Notes under the pieces: generated by a model
Seen by the model: only the letters and a program-made list of their open reading frames with translations
Databases searched by the model: none
Told to the model about the DNA's origin: nothing
Translations under genes and position numbers: made by a program
From: Mycolicibacterium austroafricanum
GTDB lineage: Bacteria > Actinomycetota > Actinomycetes > Mycobacteriales > Mycobacteriaceae
Assembly: GCF_902705885.1 (NCBI RefSeq)
Contig: NZ_CACSIP010000011.1
Coordinates: 1 to 64,000, forward strand
Direction of reading: 5' to 3'
DNA: 64,000 nucleotides
Shown here: positions 33,065 to 41,750 of the stretch, one piece after another
How the letters are laid out: every line of letters begins with the position of its first letter
Position numbering within the stretch: the first letter of the stretch is position 1

Positions 33065-34125
33065 TGGGAGACATCTTCGGCGTCCTGCTCACGGTGCTGC
33101 TGTTGGGCGCCAACGCGTTCTTCGTCGGCTCGGAGTTCGCGCTGATCTCGGCCCGCCGCGACCGTCTCGAGGCGCTGGCCGAACAGGGCAAGAAAAGCGC
33201 GGTCACCGTCATCAGGGCCGGTGAGAATCTGTCGCTGATGCTCGCCGGCGCGCAGTTGGGCATCACTGTGTGCTCGATCCTGCTGGGCCGGGTGGCCGAG
33301 CCGGCGGTCGCGCACCTGCTGGAGAAGCCGTTCGGCCTCCTCGGCATCCCGGCCGCGTTGCTGCACACGGTGTCGTTCCTGGTGGCGCTGTCCATCGTGG
33401 TGACGCTGCACGTGCTGCTCGGCGAGATGGTGCCCAAGAACATCGCGATCGCCGGGCCCGAGTCCACCGCCATGCTGCTGATTCCGGTCTACCTGGTCTA
33501 CATCCGTGCCGCCCGGCCGTTCATCGCGTTCTACAACTGGTGCGCCAACGTCACGCTCCGCGGATTCGGTGTGGAACCGAAGGACGAACTCGACGTGACG
33601 GTGTCAACCGTCGAACTGTCGGAGATGATCGCCGAGTCGCTGTCCGAAGGTTTGCTCGATCCCGAGGAGCACACCCGGCTGACCCGCGCCCTGCAGATCC
33701 GCAACCGAGTGGTCGACGACGTCGCGATACCGCTAGACCGCATCCGAGCGGTCCCCGTTTCCGGGGAGGGGGCCGGCCCGACGGTCGGCGCCCTCGAAGA
33801 GGCCCTGACGGAGACCGGATACTCCCGATTCCCCGTCGCCGACCCCCATGGCGCGTTCATCGGCTATCTGCACATCAAAGACGTGCTGCCGCTGGTCAAC
33901 GACCCGTATGACGACGCCACGATCGTGGATTCGTCGATGGTGCGACCGCTACCCCGGGTGCCTGCCTCGCTCCCGCTGCCCGACGCGCTGTCCCGGCTGC
34001 GTCGCACCAACAGTCATCTGGCGCTCGTCACCGCGGCCGACGGTGCTGTCACCGCGATGGTGGCGCTCGAAGATCTGGTCGAGGACCTGGTGGGAACCGT
34101 CCGCGACGGCACCCATCGTGTCTGA
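33064..34125 (+). CDS. CNNM-type membrane protein with CBS pair, short form (Rv1841c-like)
   Basis: A 353-residue paralogue of the preceding protein. DUF21 domain with ANAFFVGSEFALISARRDR and HVLLGEMVPKNIAIAGPES; CBS pair with AIPLDRIRAVPV and LVTAADGAVTAMVALEDL. It stops right after the CBS pair and lacks the CorC/HlyC domain, so the two may work as a heteromer. The stop codon falls within a 24-bp repeat shared with the next gene's start. Confidence 0.9.
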   Translation: MGDIFGVLLTVLLLGANAFFVGSEFALISARRDRLEALAEQGKKSAVTVIRAGENLSLMLAGAQLGITVCSILLGRVAEPAVAHLLEKPFGLLGIPAALLHTVSFLVALSIVVTLHVLLGEMVPKNIAIAGPESTAMLLIPVYLVYIRAARPFIAFYNWCANVTLRGFGVEPKDELDVTVSTVELSEMIAESLSEGLLDPEEHTRLTRALQIRNRVVDDVAIPLDRIRAVPVSGEGAGPTVGALEEALTETGYSRFPVADPHGAFIGYLHIKDVLPLVNDPYDDATIVDSSMVRPLPRVPASLPLPDALSRLRRTNSHLALVTAADGAVTAMVALEDLVEDLVGTVRDGTHRV

Positions 34126-35047
34126 TTCGCGGCTCGCCGCGGTATCTGATTCGCGGCTCGCCGCGGTATCTGATTCGCGGCTCGCCGCGGTATCTGAGCT
34201 CTGGCTGGAACGCGCCGCGGCCCACCGCCGGCGAACCGACGACCTGCTGGCGCCGCACCTGGCGCGCAGGCGTGCGGGACTCGCACATCCCGTGTTCGAT
34301 TTCCTGTTCACCTACTACAGCCTCCGGCCCCGCCAGTTGCGGCTGTGGCATCCCGGCTACGGCACCGTCCTCGCCGGCGCGGCCGCGGATCGCTACCTCG
34401 ATCGCACCGGGTACACCCGGCACGCCCACGGCGTCACGGTGAGCCGTGACTACCTTCATGCGCGGGCAGGCACTGTGAGGTTCATCGCGGAACTGCTGGG
34501 TGCGGTGGCCTCCCGGCCGGCGCGGCTCAACTGTTTCGGTCTGCACGAGTGGGCGATGGTGTACCGCGCTCCTTCGGTGCGCCATGCTGGCGTGCCGCTG
34601 CGCCTCGGCGCCGCCTGCACGGATGCGGTGGTCGATTCGATGCCGCTGCGCTGCAGTCATTTTGACGCATACCGGTTCTTCACCGAGCCGGCGGCAGGAC
34701 GCAACGCCGCGCACCTGACCCGGGAATCCCAGATGGACGCGGAGCAGCCGGGATGTGTGCATGCCGGGATGGATCTGTACAAGTGGGCGTTCAAGCTCGG
34801 GCCGCTCATCGAATCCGGGCTGGTGCTGGATTGCCTGGAGCTCGCCACCGACGCCCGGGTTCTCGACATGCGGGCGAGCCCCTACGATCTGCGGGAGTTC
34901 GGGTTCGAGCCGATTGCCGTCGAAACCACCGACGGTCGTCGGGAATACGCTCGGGCGCAGGAAGCGATCAGTGAACGGGCCGCACCACTGCGGGCCACGC
35001 TGTTGAGCCGTTGCACAGCGCTGTTGGACGACGCCACGGGGTATTAG
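34118..35047 (+). CDS. Protein of the family annotated as 3-methyladenine DNA glycosylase
   Basis: A 309-residue cytoplasmic protein matching an actinobacterial family whose usual annotation is 3-methyladenine DNA glycosylase; I know of no direct proof of that activity. Family blocks seen are HPVFDFLFTYYSLRPRQLR, RLNCFGLHEWAMVYR, CSHFDAYRFFTEPA, EQPGCVHAGMDLYKWAFKL and DMRASPYDLREFGFEPI. The GTG at 34118 overlaps the upstream stop by 8 bases. The N-terminus is odd: VSDSRLAA occurs three times in tandem before the family start (SELWLERAAAHRR). Confidence 0.75.
   Translation: MSDSRLAAVSDSRLAAVSDSRLAAVSELWLERAAAHRRRTDDLLAPHLARRRAGLAHPVFDFLFTYYSLRPRQLRLWHPGYGTVLAGAAADRYLDRTGYTRHAHGVTVSRDYLHARAGTVRFIAELLGAVASRPARLNCFGLHEWAMVYRAPSVRHAGVPLRLGAACTDAVVDSMPLRCSHFDAYRFFTEPAAGRNAAHLTRESQMDAEQPGCVHAGMDLYKWAFKLGPLIESGLVLDCLELATDARVLDMRASPYDLREFGFEPIAVETTDGRREYARAQEAISERAAPLRATLLSRCTALLDDATGY
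34121..34192 (+). repeat. Three exact copies of a 24-bp tandem repeat at a gene start
   Basis: The unit (TCTGATTCGCGG followed by CTCGCCGCGGTA) is repeated without error at 34121-34144, 34145-34168 and 34169-34192. It is in frame in the glycosylase-like gene and covers the stop codon of the upstream CBS gene. Each copy adds 8 residues. Confidence 0.95.
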
Positions 35048-35105
35048 CCCTGCTACCGCTGGGTAAGCTGGATCGACATTGCTGCATACCGATTGCACAA
35101 GGCAG

Positions 35106-35123
35106 GTGCGCCTCGAGGCGCAC
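35106..35123. promoter_or_regulatory. Perfect 18-bp palindrome in glcB leader
   Basis: GTGCGCCTCGAGGCGCAC is fully self-complementary and lies 21 bases before the glcB ATG, just before its ribosome site. It could form a leader hairpin or bind a dimeric regulator. Confidence 0.4.
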
Positions 35124-35143
35124 GTGCAGGCGAGGGAGGAACC

Positions 35144-37366
35144 ATGACCGAACGCGTGAAGGTGGGCAACCTGCGCGTCGCCCCCGTGTTGTACGACTTC
35201 ATCAACAGCGAGGCGCTGCCGGGCACAGACCTCGACCCCGACACGTTCTGGTCCGGTGTCGACAAGGTCGTGGCCGACCTGACACCCAAGAACCAGGATC
35301 TGCTCGCCCGCCGGGACGACCTGCAGGCGCAGATCGACAAGTGGCATCGCGCCAGGGTGATCGGGCCTTTCGACGCCGACGAGTACCAGCGGTTCCTCAC
35401 CGACATCGGATACCTGCAGCCCGAACCGGCGGACTTCACGATCACCACCGCGGGCGTCGACGCCGAGATCGCCACCACCGCCGGTCCGCAGTTGGTGGTG
35501 CCGATCCTCAACGCGCGGTTCGCGCTGAACGCGGCGAACGCCCGCTGGGGATCGCTCTACGACGCGCTCTACGGCACCGACGTCATCGGTGAGGAGGACG
35601 GCGCGGAAAAGGGCTCTGGATACAACCCGGTGCGCGGTGACAAGGTCATCGCCTACGCCCGTCGCTTCCTCGACCAGGCTGTGCCGTTGGCGTCGGGCTC
35701 ATGGGCCGACATCACCTCACTCGCGCTCGACGACGGTCAGGTCGCGGTGACCCTGGGTGACGGCAGGTCACACCTGGCCACCCCCGAGCAGTTCGTCGGT
35801 TACCTCGGCGACCCGGCGAACCCCGAAGCGGTGCTGCTGGTCAACAACGGTCTGCACGTCGAGATCCTGATCGATCCGGACTCCCCGATCGGCTCCACCG
35901 ACGCGGCAGGCATCAAAGATGTCGTGCTGGAATCGGCCGTCACCACGATCATGGACTTCGAGGATTCCGTGGCCGCCGTCGATGCCGATGACAAGGTCCT
36001 CGGCTACCGCAACTGGCTCGGTCTCAACCGCGGCGATCTCAACGAGGAAGTCACGAAGTCCTCCTCGGGTGGCAATGAGACGTTCACCCGCGTCCTCAAC
36101 GAGGACCGCACCTACCAGTCCCCCGACGGCGGCGAACTCACGCTGGCCGGCCGCAGCCTGATGTTCGTCCGCAACGTCGGCCATCTGATGACCAACGACG
36201 CGATCGTGTTCGACGCGGACGGAGCGGACGGCGCAGAGGTTCCCGAGGGCATCCAGGATGCGCTGTTCACCAGCCTGATCGCAATCCACGGACTGCGGGA
36301 GGCCTCCGACAACGACGGCGCGAACGGACCGCTGGCCAACAGCCGCGCCGGTTCGATCTACATCGTCAAGCCCAAGATGCACGGCCCGGAAGAGGTGGCG
36401 TTCACCTGCGAGCTGTTCAGCCGGGTCGAGGACGTGCTCGGCCTGCCGCAGAACACCATCAAGGTGGGGATCATGGACGAGGAGCGCCGCACCACGGTGA
36501 ACCTCAAAGCCTGCATCAAGGCTGCCGCCGACCGGGTGGTGTTCATCAACACCGGTTTCCTGGACCGCACCGGCGACGAGATCCACACCTCGATGCAGGC
36601 GGGTCCGATGATCCGCAAGGGTGCGATGAAGTCGCAGCCGTGGATCCAGGCCTACGAGAACCAGAACGTCGACATCGGGCTGGCCACCGGTTTCTCCGGC
36701 AGGGCGCAGATCGGCAAGGGCATGTGGGCGATGACCGAGCTGATGGGCGACATGGTCGAGCAGAAGATCGGCCAGCCCAAGGCCGGTGCCACCACCGCCT
36801 GGGTGCCGTCGCCGACGGCGGCGACGTTGCACGCCATGCACTACCACGAGGTCGACGTGTACGCGGTGCACAAAGACCTCGAGGGCGAGAAGCGGTCCTC
36901 GCTGGAGGAACTGTTGACGATCCCGTTGTCCAAGGAACTCGCGTGGGCCCCGGAGGAGATCCGCGAGGAGGTCGACAACAACTGTCAGTCGATCCTCGGC
37001 TACGTGGTGCGCTGGATCGACGCCGGCGTCGGTTGTTCGAAGGTGCCCGACATCCATGATGTGGCGCTGATGGAGGATCGTGCGACGCTGCGCATCTCCA
37101 GCCAGCTGCTGGCGAACTGGTTGCGCCACGGGGTGATCACCGAAGAGGACGTCAAGGCGAGCCTGCGGCGGATGGCGGCGGTGGTCGACGAGCAGAATGC
37201 CCGGGACCCGGAGTTCCGGCCGATGACTCCCGACCCCGACAACAACATCGCGTTCCAGGCGGCACAGGAACTGATCCTGTCCGGCGGTGAGCAGCCCAAC
37301 GGCTACACCGAGCCGATCCTGCACCGCAGGCGCCGAGAGTTCAAGGCGGCTAACAACGTTGGTTGA
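35144..37366 (+). CDS. glcB: Malate synthase G
   Basis: A 740-residue enzyme of the glyoxylate shunt joining glyoxylate and acetyl-CoA to malate. Isoform G is recognised by length and by [58 protein letters not shown] and [18 protein letters not shown], which contains the catalytic Asp. GGGAGGA precedes ATG 35144; the longer frame from 35093 has no signal. No isocitrate lyase is nearby. In M. tuberculosis this is Rv1837c. Confidence 0.98.
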   Translation: MTERVKVGNLRVAPVLYDFINSEALPGTDLDPDTFWSGVDKVVADLTPKNQDLLARRDDLQAQIDKWHRARVIGPFDADEYQRFLTDIGYLQPEPADFTITTAGVDAEIATTAGPQLVVPILNARFALNAANARWGSLYDALYGTDVIGEEDGAEKGSGYNPVRGDKVIAYARRFLDQAVPLASGSWADITSLALDDGQVAVTLGDGRSHLATPEQFVGYLGDPANPEAVLLVNNGLHVEILIDPDSPIGSTDAAGIKDVVLESAVTTIMDFEDSVAAVDADDKVLGYRNWLGLNRGDLNEEVTKSSSGGNETFTRVLNEDRTYQSPDGGELTLAGRSLMFVRNVGHLMTNDAIVFDADGADGAEVPEGIQDALFTSLIAIHGLREASDNDGANGPLANSRAGSIYIVKPKMHGPEEVAFTCELFSRVEDVLGLPQNTIKVGIMDEERRTTVNLKACIKAAADRVVFINTGFLDRTGDEIHTSMQAGPMIRKGAMKSQPWIQAYENQNVDIGLATGFSGRAQIGKGMWAMTELMGDMVEQKIGQPKAGATTAWVPSPTAATLHAMHYHEVDVYAVHKDLEGEKRSSLEELLTIPLSKELAWAPEEIREEVDNNCQSILGYVVRWIDAGVGCSKVPDIHDVALMEDRATLRISSQLLANWLRHGVITEEDVKASLRRMAAVVDEQNARDPEFRPMTPDPDNNIAFQAAQELILSGGEQPNGYTEPILHRRRREFKAANNVG

Positions 37367-37425
37367 TGTGGTGAAATCGGTACTGACTGGTCGACCGCAC
37401 ATCTGCGCAGGCGGGACCGGCTGAC

Positions 37426-39354
37426 ATGGGAAGACACAGCCTTCCCGATCCCGAGGACTCCGCCGGCCAGGAACCCGCGGATGAGCAGACCGAGCGGTTC
37501 GGGGTCGATGACGGTGTCGAGCCCGACGAGCGGGGTTTCGAGGCTGACGCCTACCCGCACAGCCCGCCTCCGGCGCGGTCTGCAGGCCCGCAGCACGGCG
37601 GCGACTGGGACGGCGGAGAGTGGACCGGTAGCCACCGCTCGGTGACGCCGACTCGGCGGGGCGTCAGCATCGGTGTCATTGTCGCCCTGGTGAGCGTGGT
37701 CGTGCTCGTCGGTGTCGTTATCCTGTGGCGCTTCTTCGGGGATGCGCTGTCCAACCGGTCCGACGTCGCCGCGGCGCGGTGTGTCGACGGTGAAGTCGAT
37801 GTCGCTGTCGTCGCGGACCCGGCGATCACCGAGCCGATCGCCGCGCTGGCCGAGCGTTACAACGAGACCGCGGCTCCCGTGGGCGACCGCTGTGTCAAAG
37901 TGGCGGTCGAGTCCGCCGATTCCGACCAGGTCGTCAATGGTTTCACCGGCGAGTGGCCGGCCGACCTCGGCGAGCGCCCCGCACTGTGGATTCCGGCCAG
38001 CTCGGTGTCGGAGGCTCGGCTGGAGGTCGCGGCCGGCGCCCAGACCATCAGCGACAGCCGGTCCCTGGTGACGTCGCCGGTGGTGCTCGCGGTGTCCCCG
38101 CAGTTGCGAGGTGCCCTGGACGAACAGACCTGGGGAACGCTGCCGGGGCTGCAGGCAGATCCCGCATCGCTCGACGGGCTCGGACTCCCGGGGTGGGGCG
38201 GGCTTCGCCTGGCGATGCCGCTGACCCAGGACGGTGACGCCACCTATCTGGCGGCCGAGGCTGTGGCGGCCGCCGCCGCGCCGTCCGGTGCTCCGGCGAG
38301 CGCGGGTTTGGGCGCGGTCAGCACGCTGATCGGCGGCGCACCCGAACTCGCCGACACCAGCGCGGGAACCGCCCTGGACGCCCTCGTGGACGCATCCGAT
38401 CCGGCGACCTCGCCGGTCCACGCCGTCGTCACCACCGAGCAGCAGGTCTTCGTGCGCGCGTCGTCGGTGTCCGACGCGGCCGCAAAGCTGGCAACCTGGC
38501 TGCCACCAGGTCCGACAGCAATGGCCGACTTTCCCACCGTATTGCTCGCCGGTGACTGGCTGACCCAGGAACAGATCACCGCTGCCAGCGAGTTCGCCCG
38601 GTTCCTCCGCAAACCCGAGCAACTCGGCGACCTCGCCGCAGCGGGGTTCCGCGCCGACGGGGTCGCGCCACCATCCAGTGAGGTCGTCGACTTCGCGCCG
38701 GTCGCGGCGCCCTTGAACGTCGGCGACAAAGCTCTGCGGGCGACGATCGCCGACACGCTGACCACTCCGGTCGCCAGTCCGACCGTGACGATCATGCTCG
38801 ACCAGTCGATGCCGTCAGACGAAGGTGGCAGGTCGCGACTGGCCAACGTCGCCGACGCGCTCAGGGCACGGGTGCAGGTGCTCCCCGGGGATTCCGGCGT
38901 GGGGCTGTGGACGTTCGACGGCGTCGCAGGGCGGTCTGTGGTCGGCCTCGGGGCGCTGTCCGAACCGCTCGACGGGCAGCCCCGATCAGAGGCTCTGACC
39001 GCGGCGCTGAACGGGCAGAGCGCCTCGAGCGGTGGTGCGGTCTCGTTCACCACGCTGCGACTGGTTTACACCGACGCATCGGCGGCATACCGAGAAGGCC
39101 AGCAGAATTCGGTCCTCGTGATCACCGCCGGACCACACACGGATCAATCGCTGGGCGCCGAGGGCCTTCAGCAGTACATCAGGGGTGCGTTCGACCCCGA
39201 GCGTCCGGTGGCGGTCAACGTCATCGATTTCGGCGACGACGCGGACCGGGCCACCTGGGAGTCGGTCGCACAGATCACCGGGGGCAGCTATCAGAACCTG
39301 GAGACCTCGGCGGGGCCCGAACTGGCGTCGGCGATCGCGAGCATGGTGTCCTGA
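37426..39354 (+). CDS. Single-pass membrane protein with solute-binding/VWA-like ectodomain (Rv1836c-like)
   Basis: A 642-residue protein: an acidic cytoplasmic N-terminus (1-80), one membrane helix (about 83-105, VSIGVIVALVSVVVLVGVVIL), then a large exported part. The first ectodomain (about 120-430) has the character of an extracellular solute-binding fold. The C-terminal part (about 460-640) resembles a von Willebrand A domain (TVTIMLDQSMP, VGLWTFDG, VLVITAGPHTDQS, INVIDFGDDADRATWE-type end). The MIDAS motif is weak. Role unknown. It follows glcB as Rv1836c does. Confidence 0.75.
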   Translation: MGRHSLPDPEDSAGQEPADEQTERFGVDDGVEPDERGFEADAYPHSPPPARSAGPQHGGDWDGGEWTGSHRSVTPTRRGVSIGVIVALVSVVVLVGVVILWRFFGDALSNRSDVAAARCVDGEVDVAVVADPAITEPIAALAERYNETAAPVGDRCVKVAVESADSDQVVNGFTGEWPADLGERPALWIPASSVSEARLEVAAGAQTISDSRSLVTSPVVLAVSPQLRGALDEQTWGTLPGLQADPASLDGLGLPGWGGLRLAMPLTQDGDATYLAAEAVAAAAAPSGAPASAGLGAVSTLIGGAPELADTSAGTALDALVDASDPATSPVHAVVTTEQQVFVRASSVSDAAAKLATWLPPGPTAMADFPTVLLAGDWLTQEQITAASEFARFLRKPEQLGDLAAAGFRADGVAPPSSEVVDFAPVAAPLNVGDKALRATIADTLTTPVASPTVTIMLDQSMPSDEGGRSRLANVADALRARVQVLPGDSGVGLWTFDGVAGRSVVGLGALSEPLDGQPRSEALTAALNGQSASSGGAVSFTTLRLVYTDASAAYREGQQNSVLVITAGPHTDQSLGAEGLQQYIRGAFDPERPVAVNVIDFGDDADRATWESVAQITGGSYQNLETSAGPELASAIASMVS

Positions 39355-39636
39355 CGTGTCGCATCCCTCGGCGATCGGCCGGGCGATCTACACTCAGGGC
39401 ACGCTGGCCCTCGACCCGTGACGGTGGCGCAGCCCGCCGTTTCGGCGGGTGGCGATGGCGGCCGCTGCCCGAAAAGGTCCGGCCGCCCGAGGGCTGAGCA
39501 GCCGTCCAGCAAGCCGCTGCAGGCCGCTCCAAGTCCACGTGTAACGTCACGATATGATCAGATTTCGCTGCCCGTATTGTCCGTCACGTGCACCGATGGT
39601 ATGACAGCGATACGATTTCGTCGCGTGGGGGCCGGG
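39355..39636. other. Intergenic gap before alkB
   Basis: No gene is supported. The alkB reading frame is open back to 39418 but its upstream part has no protein-like composition. Two related stretches (GATATGATCAGATTTCG, about 39551, and GCGATACGATTTCG, about 39607) may belong to the alkB promoter. Confidence 0.4.
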
Positions 39637-40872
39637 ATGACCAGGTGGCGGCAGCTAAGAGGGGTAGCGCAGAAAACGATGCCGACTCGACACCAGTTCA
39701 AGACCCGTACCGGGCGGCAGCCGGTGGTGGCTTCTCGCGGCTGGCGTGACCGGAAACGCTACGTATGGCTGCTCGGTCTGATCATCCCCACCCTCGTCCC
39801 GATGTCGTGGCTGGCGGTCACGGTGACCGGATGGGGAGTCTTCTGGTGGTCCGGGCCCACGCTGATGCTGTTGGTGATCCCGGCGCTGGACTATCTCGTC
39901 GGCCCCGATGCGGAGAACCCGCCTGACAGCGCGTTGACCTGGCTGGAACACGACCGTTTTTATCGGTGGGCGATCTACCTCTACCTGCCTGCCCAGTACC
40001 TGTCGCTGCTGCTCGCGTGCTGGTTCTGGAGCGGTGGCGGCGGAGTCGCCCTGAGCGGCCTCGACAAGGTCGGACTGATGCTGACCGTCGGGGGCATCGG
40101 CGGTGTGGCGATCAACGCCGCCCACGAGATGGGCCACCAACGGGCGGAGTCGGAGCGATGGCTCAGCAAGGTGGCGCTCGCGCAGACCGGTTACGGGCAC
40201 TTCTTCGTCGAACACAACCGGGGCCACCACGCCCGGGTCGCCACGCCCGAGGATCCGGCAAGCGCGCGGATGGGTGAGAACATCTACTTCTTCCACTATC
40301 GGTCGATCCTGGGGAGCCTGCGCTCCGCGCTGGCGCTCGAACACCGCAGGTTGGCGCGCGGCGGAAAATCCGCATGGACGCTGCGCAACGACGCGCTCAA
40401 TGCCTGGCTGATGACGATCGCGCTGTTCGCCGCGCTGGTGCTGGGGTTCGGCATCGAGGTGCTGCCCTGGCTGCTCGGACAGGCGGCGATCGGCATCTTC
40501 CTGCTGGAGACGATCAACTATCTCGAGCACTACGGGCTGCGGCGGGAGCAGCGGTCGGACGGCAGCTACGAGCACGTGCGTCCCTCGCACAGCTGGAACA
40601 GCAACTCGATCATCTCCAACGTGTTTCTGTTCCACCTGCAGCGGCACTCCGACCACCATGCCAACCCACGGCGCCGGTACCAGGCGCTGTGCCACGCCGA
40701 GGAGGCCCCGCAACTTCCCGCAGGCTACGCGACGATGGTGGTGGTGGCGCTGATCCCGCCGTTGTGGCGGCGGGTGATGGACCGGCGGGTGCTCGCCCAT
40801 TACGACGGCGACCTCCGACGGACGGCGTTGAGCCCGCGGAAGGCGCGGCGGTTAGCGAAGCGGTACGCCTGA
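39637..40872 (+). CDS. alkB: AlkB-type alkane 1-monooxygenase
   Basis: A 411-residue membrane non-heme di-iron hydroxylase oxidising terminal carbons of alkanes or fatty acyl chains. Histidine boxes are complete: HEMGHQ, EHNRGHH and LQRHSDHH, plus NYLEHYG. About six membrane helices. The start is uncertain: ATG 39601, 39637 and 39679 are in frame; 39637 gives the usual length and 39679 gives 397 residues. The rubredoxin genes often found with alkB are missing, so its electron donor must be elsewhere. The 3' end overlaps the convergent SDR gene by 21 bases. Confidence 0.93.
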   Translation: MTRWRQLRGVAQKTMPTRHQFKTRTGRQPVVASRGWRDRKRYVWLLGLIIPTLVPMSWLAVTVTGWGVFWWSGPTLMLLVIPALDYLVGPDAENPPDSALTWLEHDRFYRWAIYLYLPAQYLSLLLACWFWSGGGGVALSGLDKVGLMLTVGGIGGVAINAAHEMGHQRAESERWLSKVALAQTGYGHFFVEHNRGHHARVATPEDPASARMGENIYFFHYRSILGSLRSALALEHRRLARGGKSAWTLRNDALNAWLMTIALFAALVLGFGIEVLPWLLGQAAIGIFLLETINYLEHYGLRREQRSDGSYEHVRPSHSWNSNSIISNVFLFHLQRHSDHHANPRRRYQALCHAEEAPQLPAGYATMVVVALIPPLWRRVMDRRVLAHYDGDLRRTALSPRKARRLAKRYA

Positions 40873-41709
40873 CTGCACCTGACGGGTGCGGCGCAGCGCG
40901 GCCCCTGCGGTGCGCATCGACAGCGCCGGCGACAGCCGCTCCAGATACCACAGTGCCTTCCACCACCGGGGCACGACGATGATCGCCTGATTGCGCCGAA
41001 TCGCGCGCAGCGCCCGGTCGGCGAAGTCGCCCGGGTCCATGGGCCGCAGTGCCTCTCCCAGTTTGAGCTGGTCCTCGCGGCTGACCGACTTGTTGCGGCC
41101 GTATGCGCCGCCGGACAGGATCGGAGTGCGGACCACCCCGGGGCATAACACCGAGACCTTCACGCCGTGGGTGGCCGCCTCCACACGCATGGTTTTGGAC
41201 AGGGCGACGACGGCGTGCTTGGTCGCGGAGTAACCGCCTTGCGCCGACGTAGTGATCAGGCCCGCCATCGACGCGGTGTTGACGATGTGACCGCTGCCCT
41301 GCGCGATCATGATCGGGTACGCGGCCGAGACGCCGTGGACGACCCCCCGCAGATTCACGTCGATGATGTCGTTCCAGTCATCGAGCGTCAGGGTGTCGAC
41401 CTCACCGCCGATGCCGATACCGGCGTTGTTGAACAGGTAGTCGATGCGCCCGGAGGTCTGCACGGTCGCTTTGACGGCCTCCTCGAACGCGGCAGGGTCC
41501 CGCACATCCAGCTCGACGGCGTGCACCCTCGCCGCGCTGCCGCCGAGTCGCTGGGCGAGTTGGGAGGCGACCTCGAACTGACGGTCGGCGATCCACACCT
41601 CTACCCCCGCCTCGACCAGTTTGGCTGTCAGAGCAGCGCCGATCCCCGACGCGCCACCGGTGATGAACGCGACCTTCCCGGACAGGGCGGACTTGTCGTT
41701 GGTTGCCAC
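40852..41709 (-). CDS. Classical short-chain dehydrogenase/reductase
   Basis: A 285-residue SDR with all active motifs: TGGASGIGAAL (cofactor), LFNNAGIG, a catalytic Ser in VNTASMAGL and YSATKHAV (Tyr-x3-Lys). Asp62-type residue DRQFE after strand 2 favours NAD. A C-terminal extension (VVPRWWKALWYLERLSP) is amphipathic and may touch the membrane. It is placed tail-to-tail with alkB, so oxidising alcohols or aldehydes derived from alkanes is plausible but unproven. Confidence 0.9.
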   Translation of the reverse strand: MATNDKSALSGKVAFITGGASGIGAALTAKLVEAGVEVWIADRQFEVASQLAQRLGGSAARVHAVELDVRDPAAFEEAVKATVQTSGRIDYLFNNAGIGIGGEVDTLTLDDWNDIIDVNLRGVVHGVSAAYPIMIAQGSGHIVNTASMAGLITTSAQGGYSATKHAVVALSKTMRVEAATHGVKVSVLCPGVVRTPILSGGAYGRNKSVSREDQLKLGEALRPMDPGDFADRALRAIRRNQAIIVVPRWWKALWYLERLSPALSMRTAGAALRRTRQVQSGVPLR

Positions 41710-41750
41710 CCGGGAAGGATAGCGGTCGGGCCACCGGGCGCGGGTTTGCC

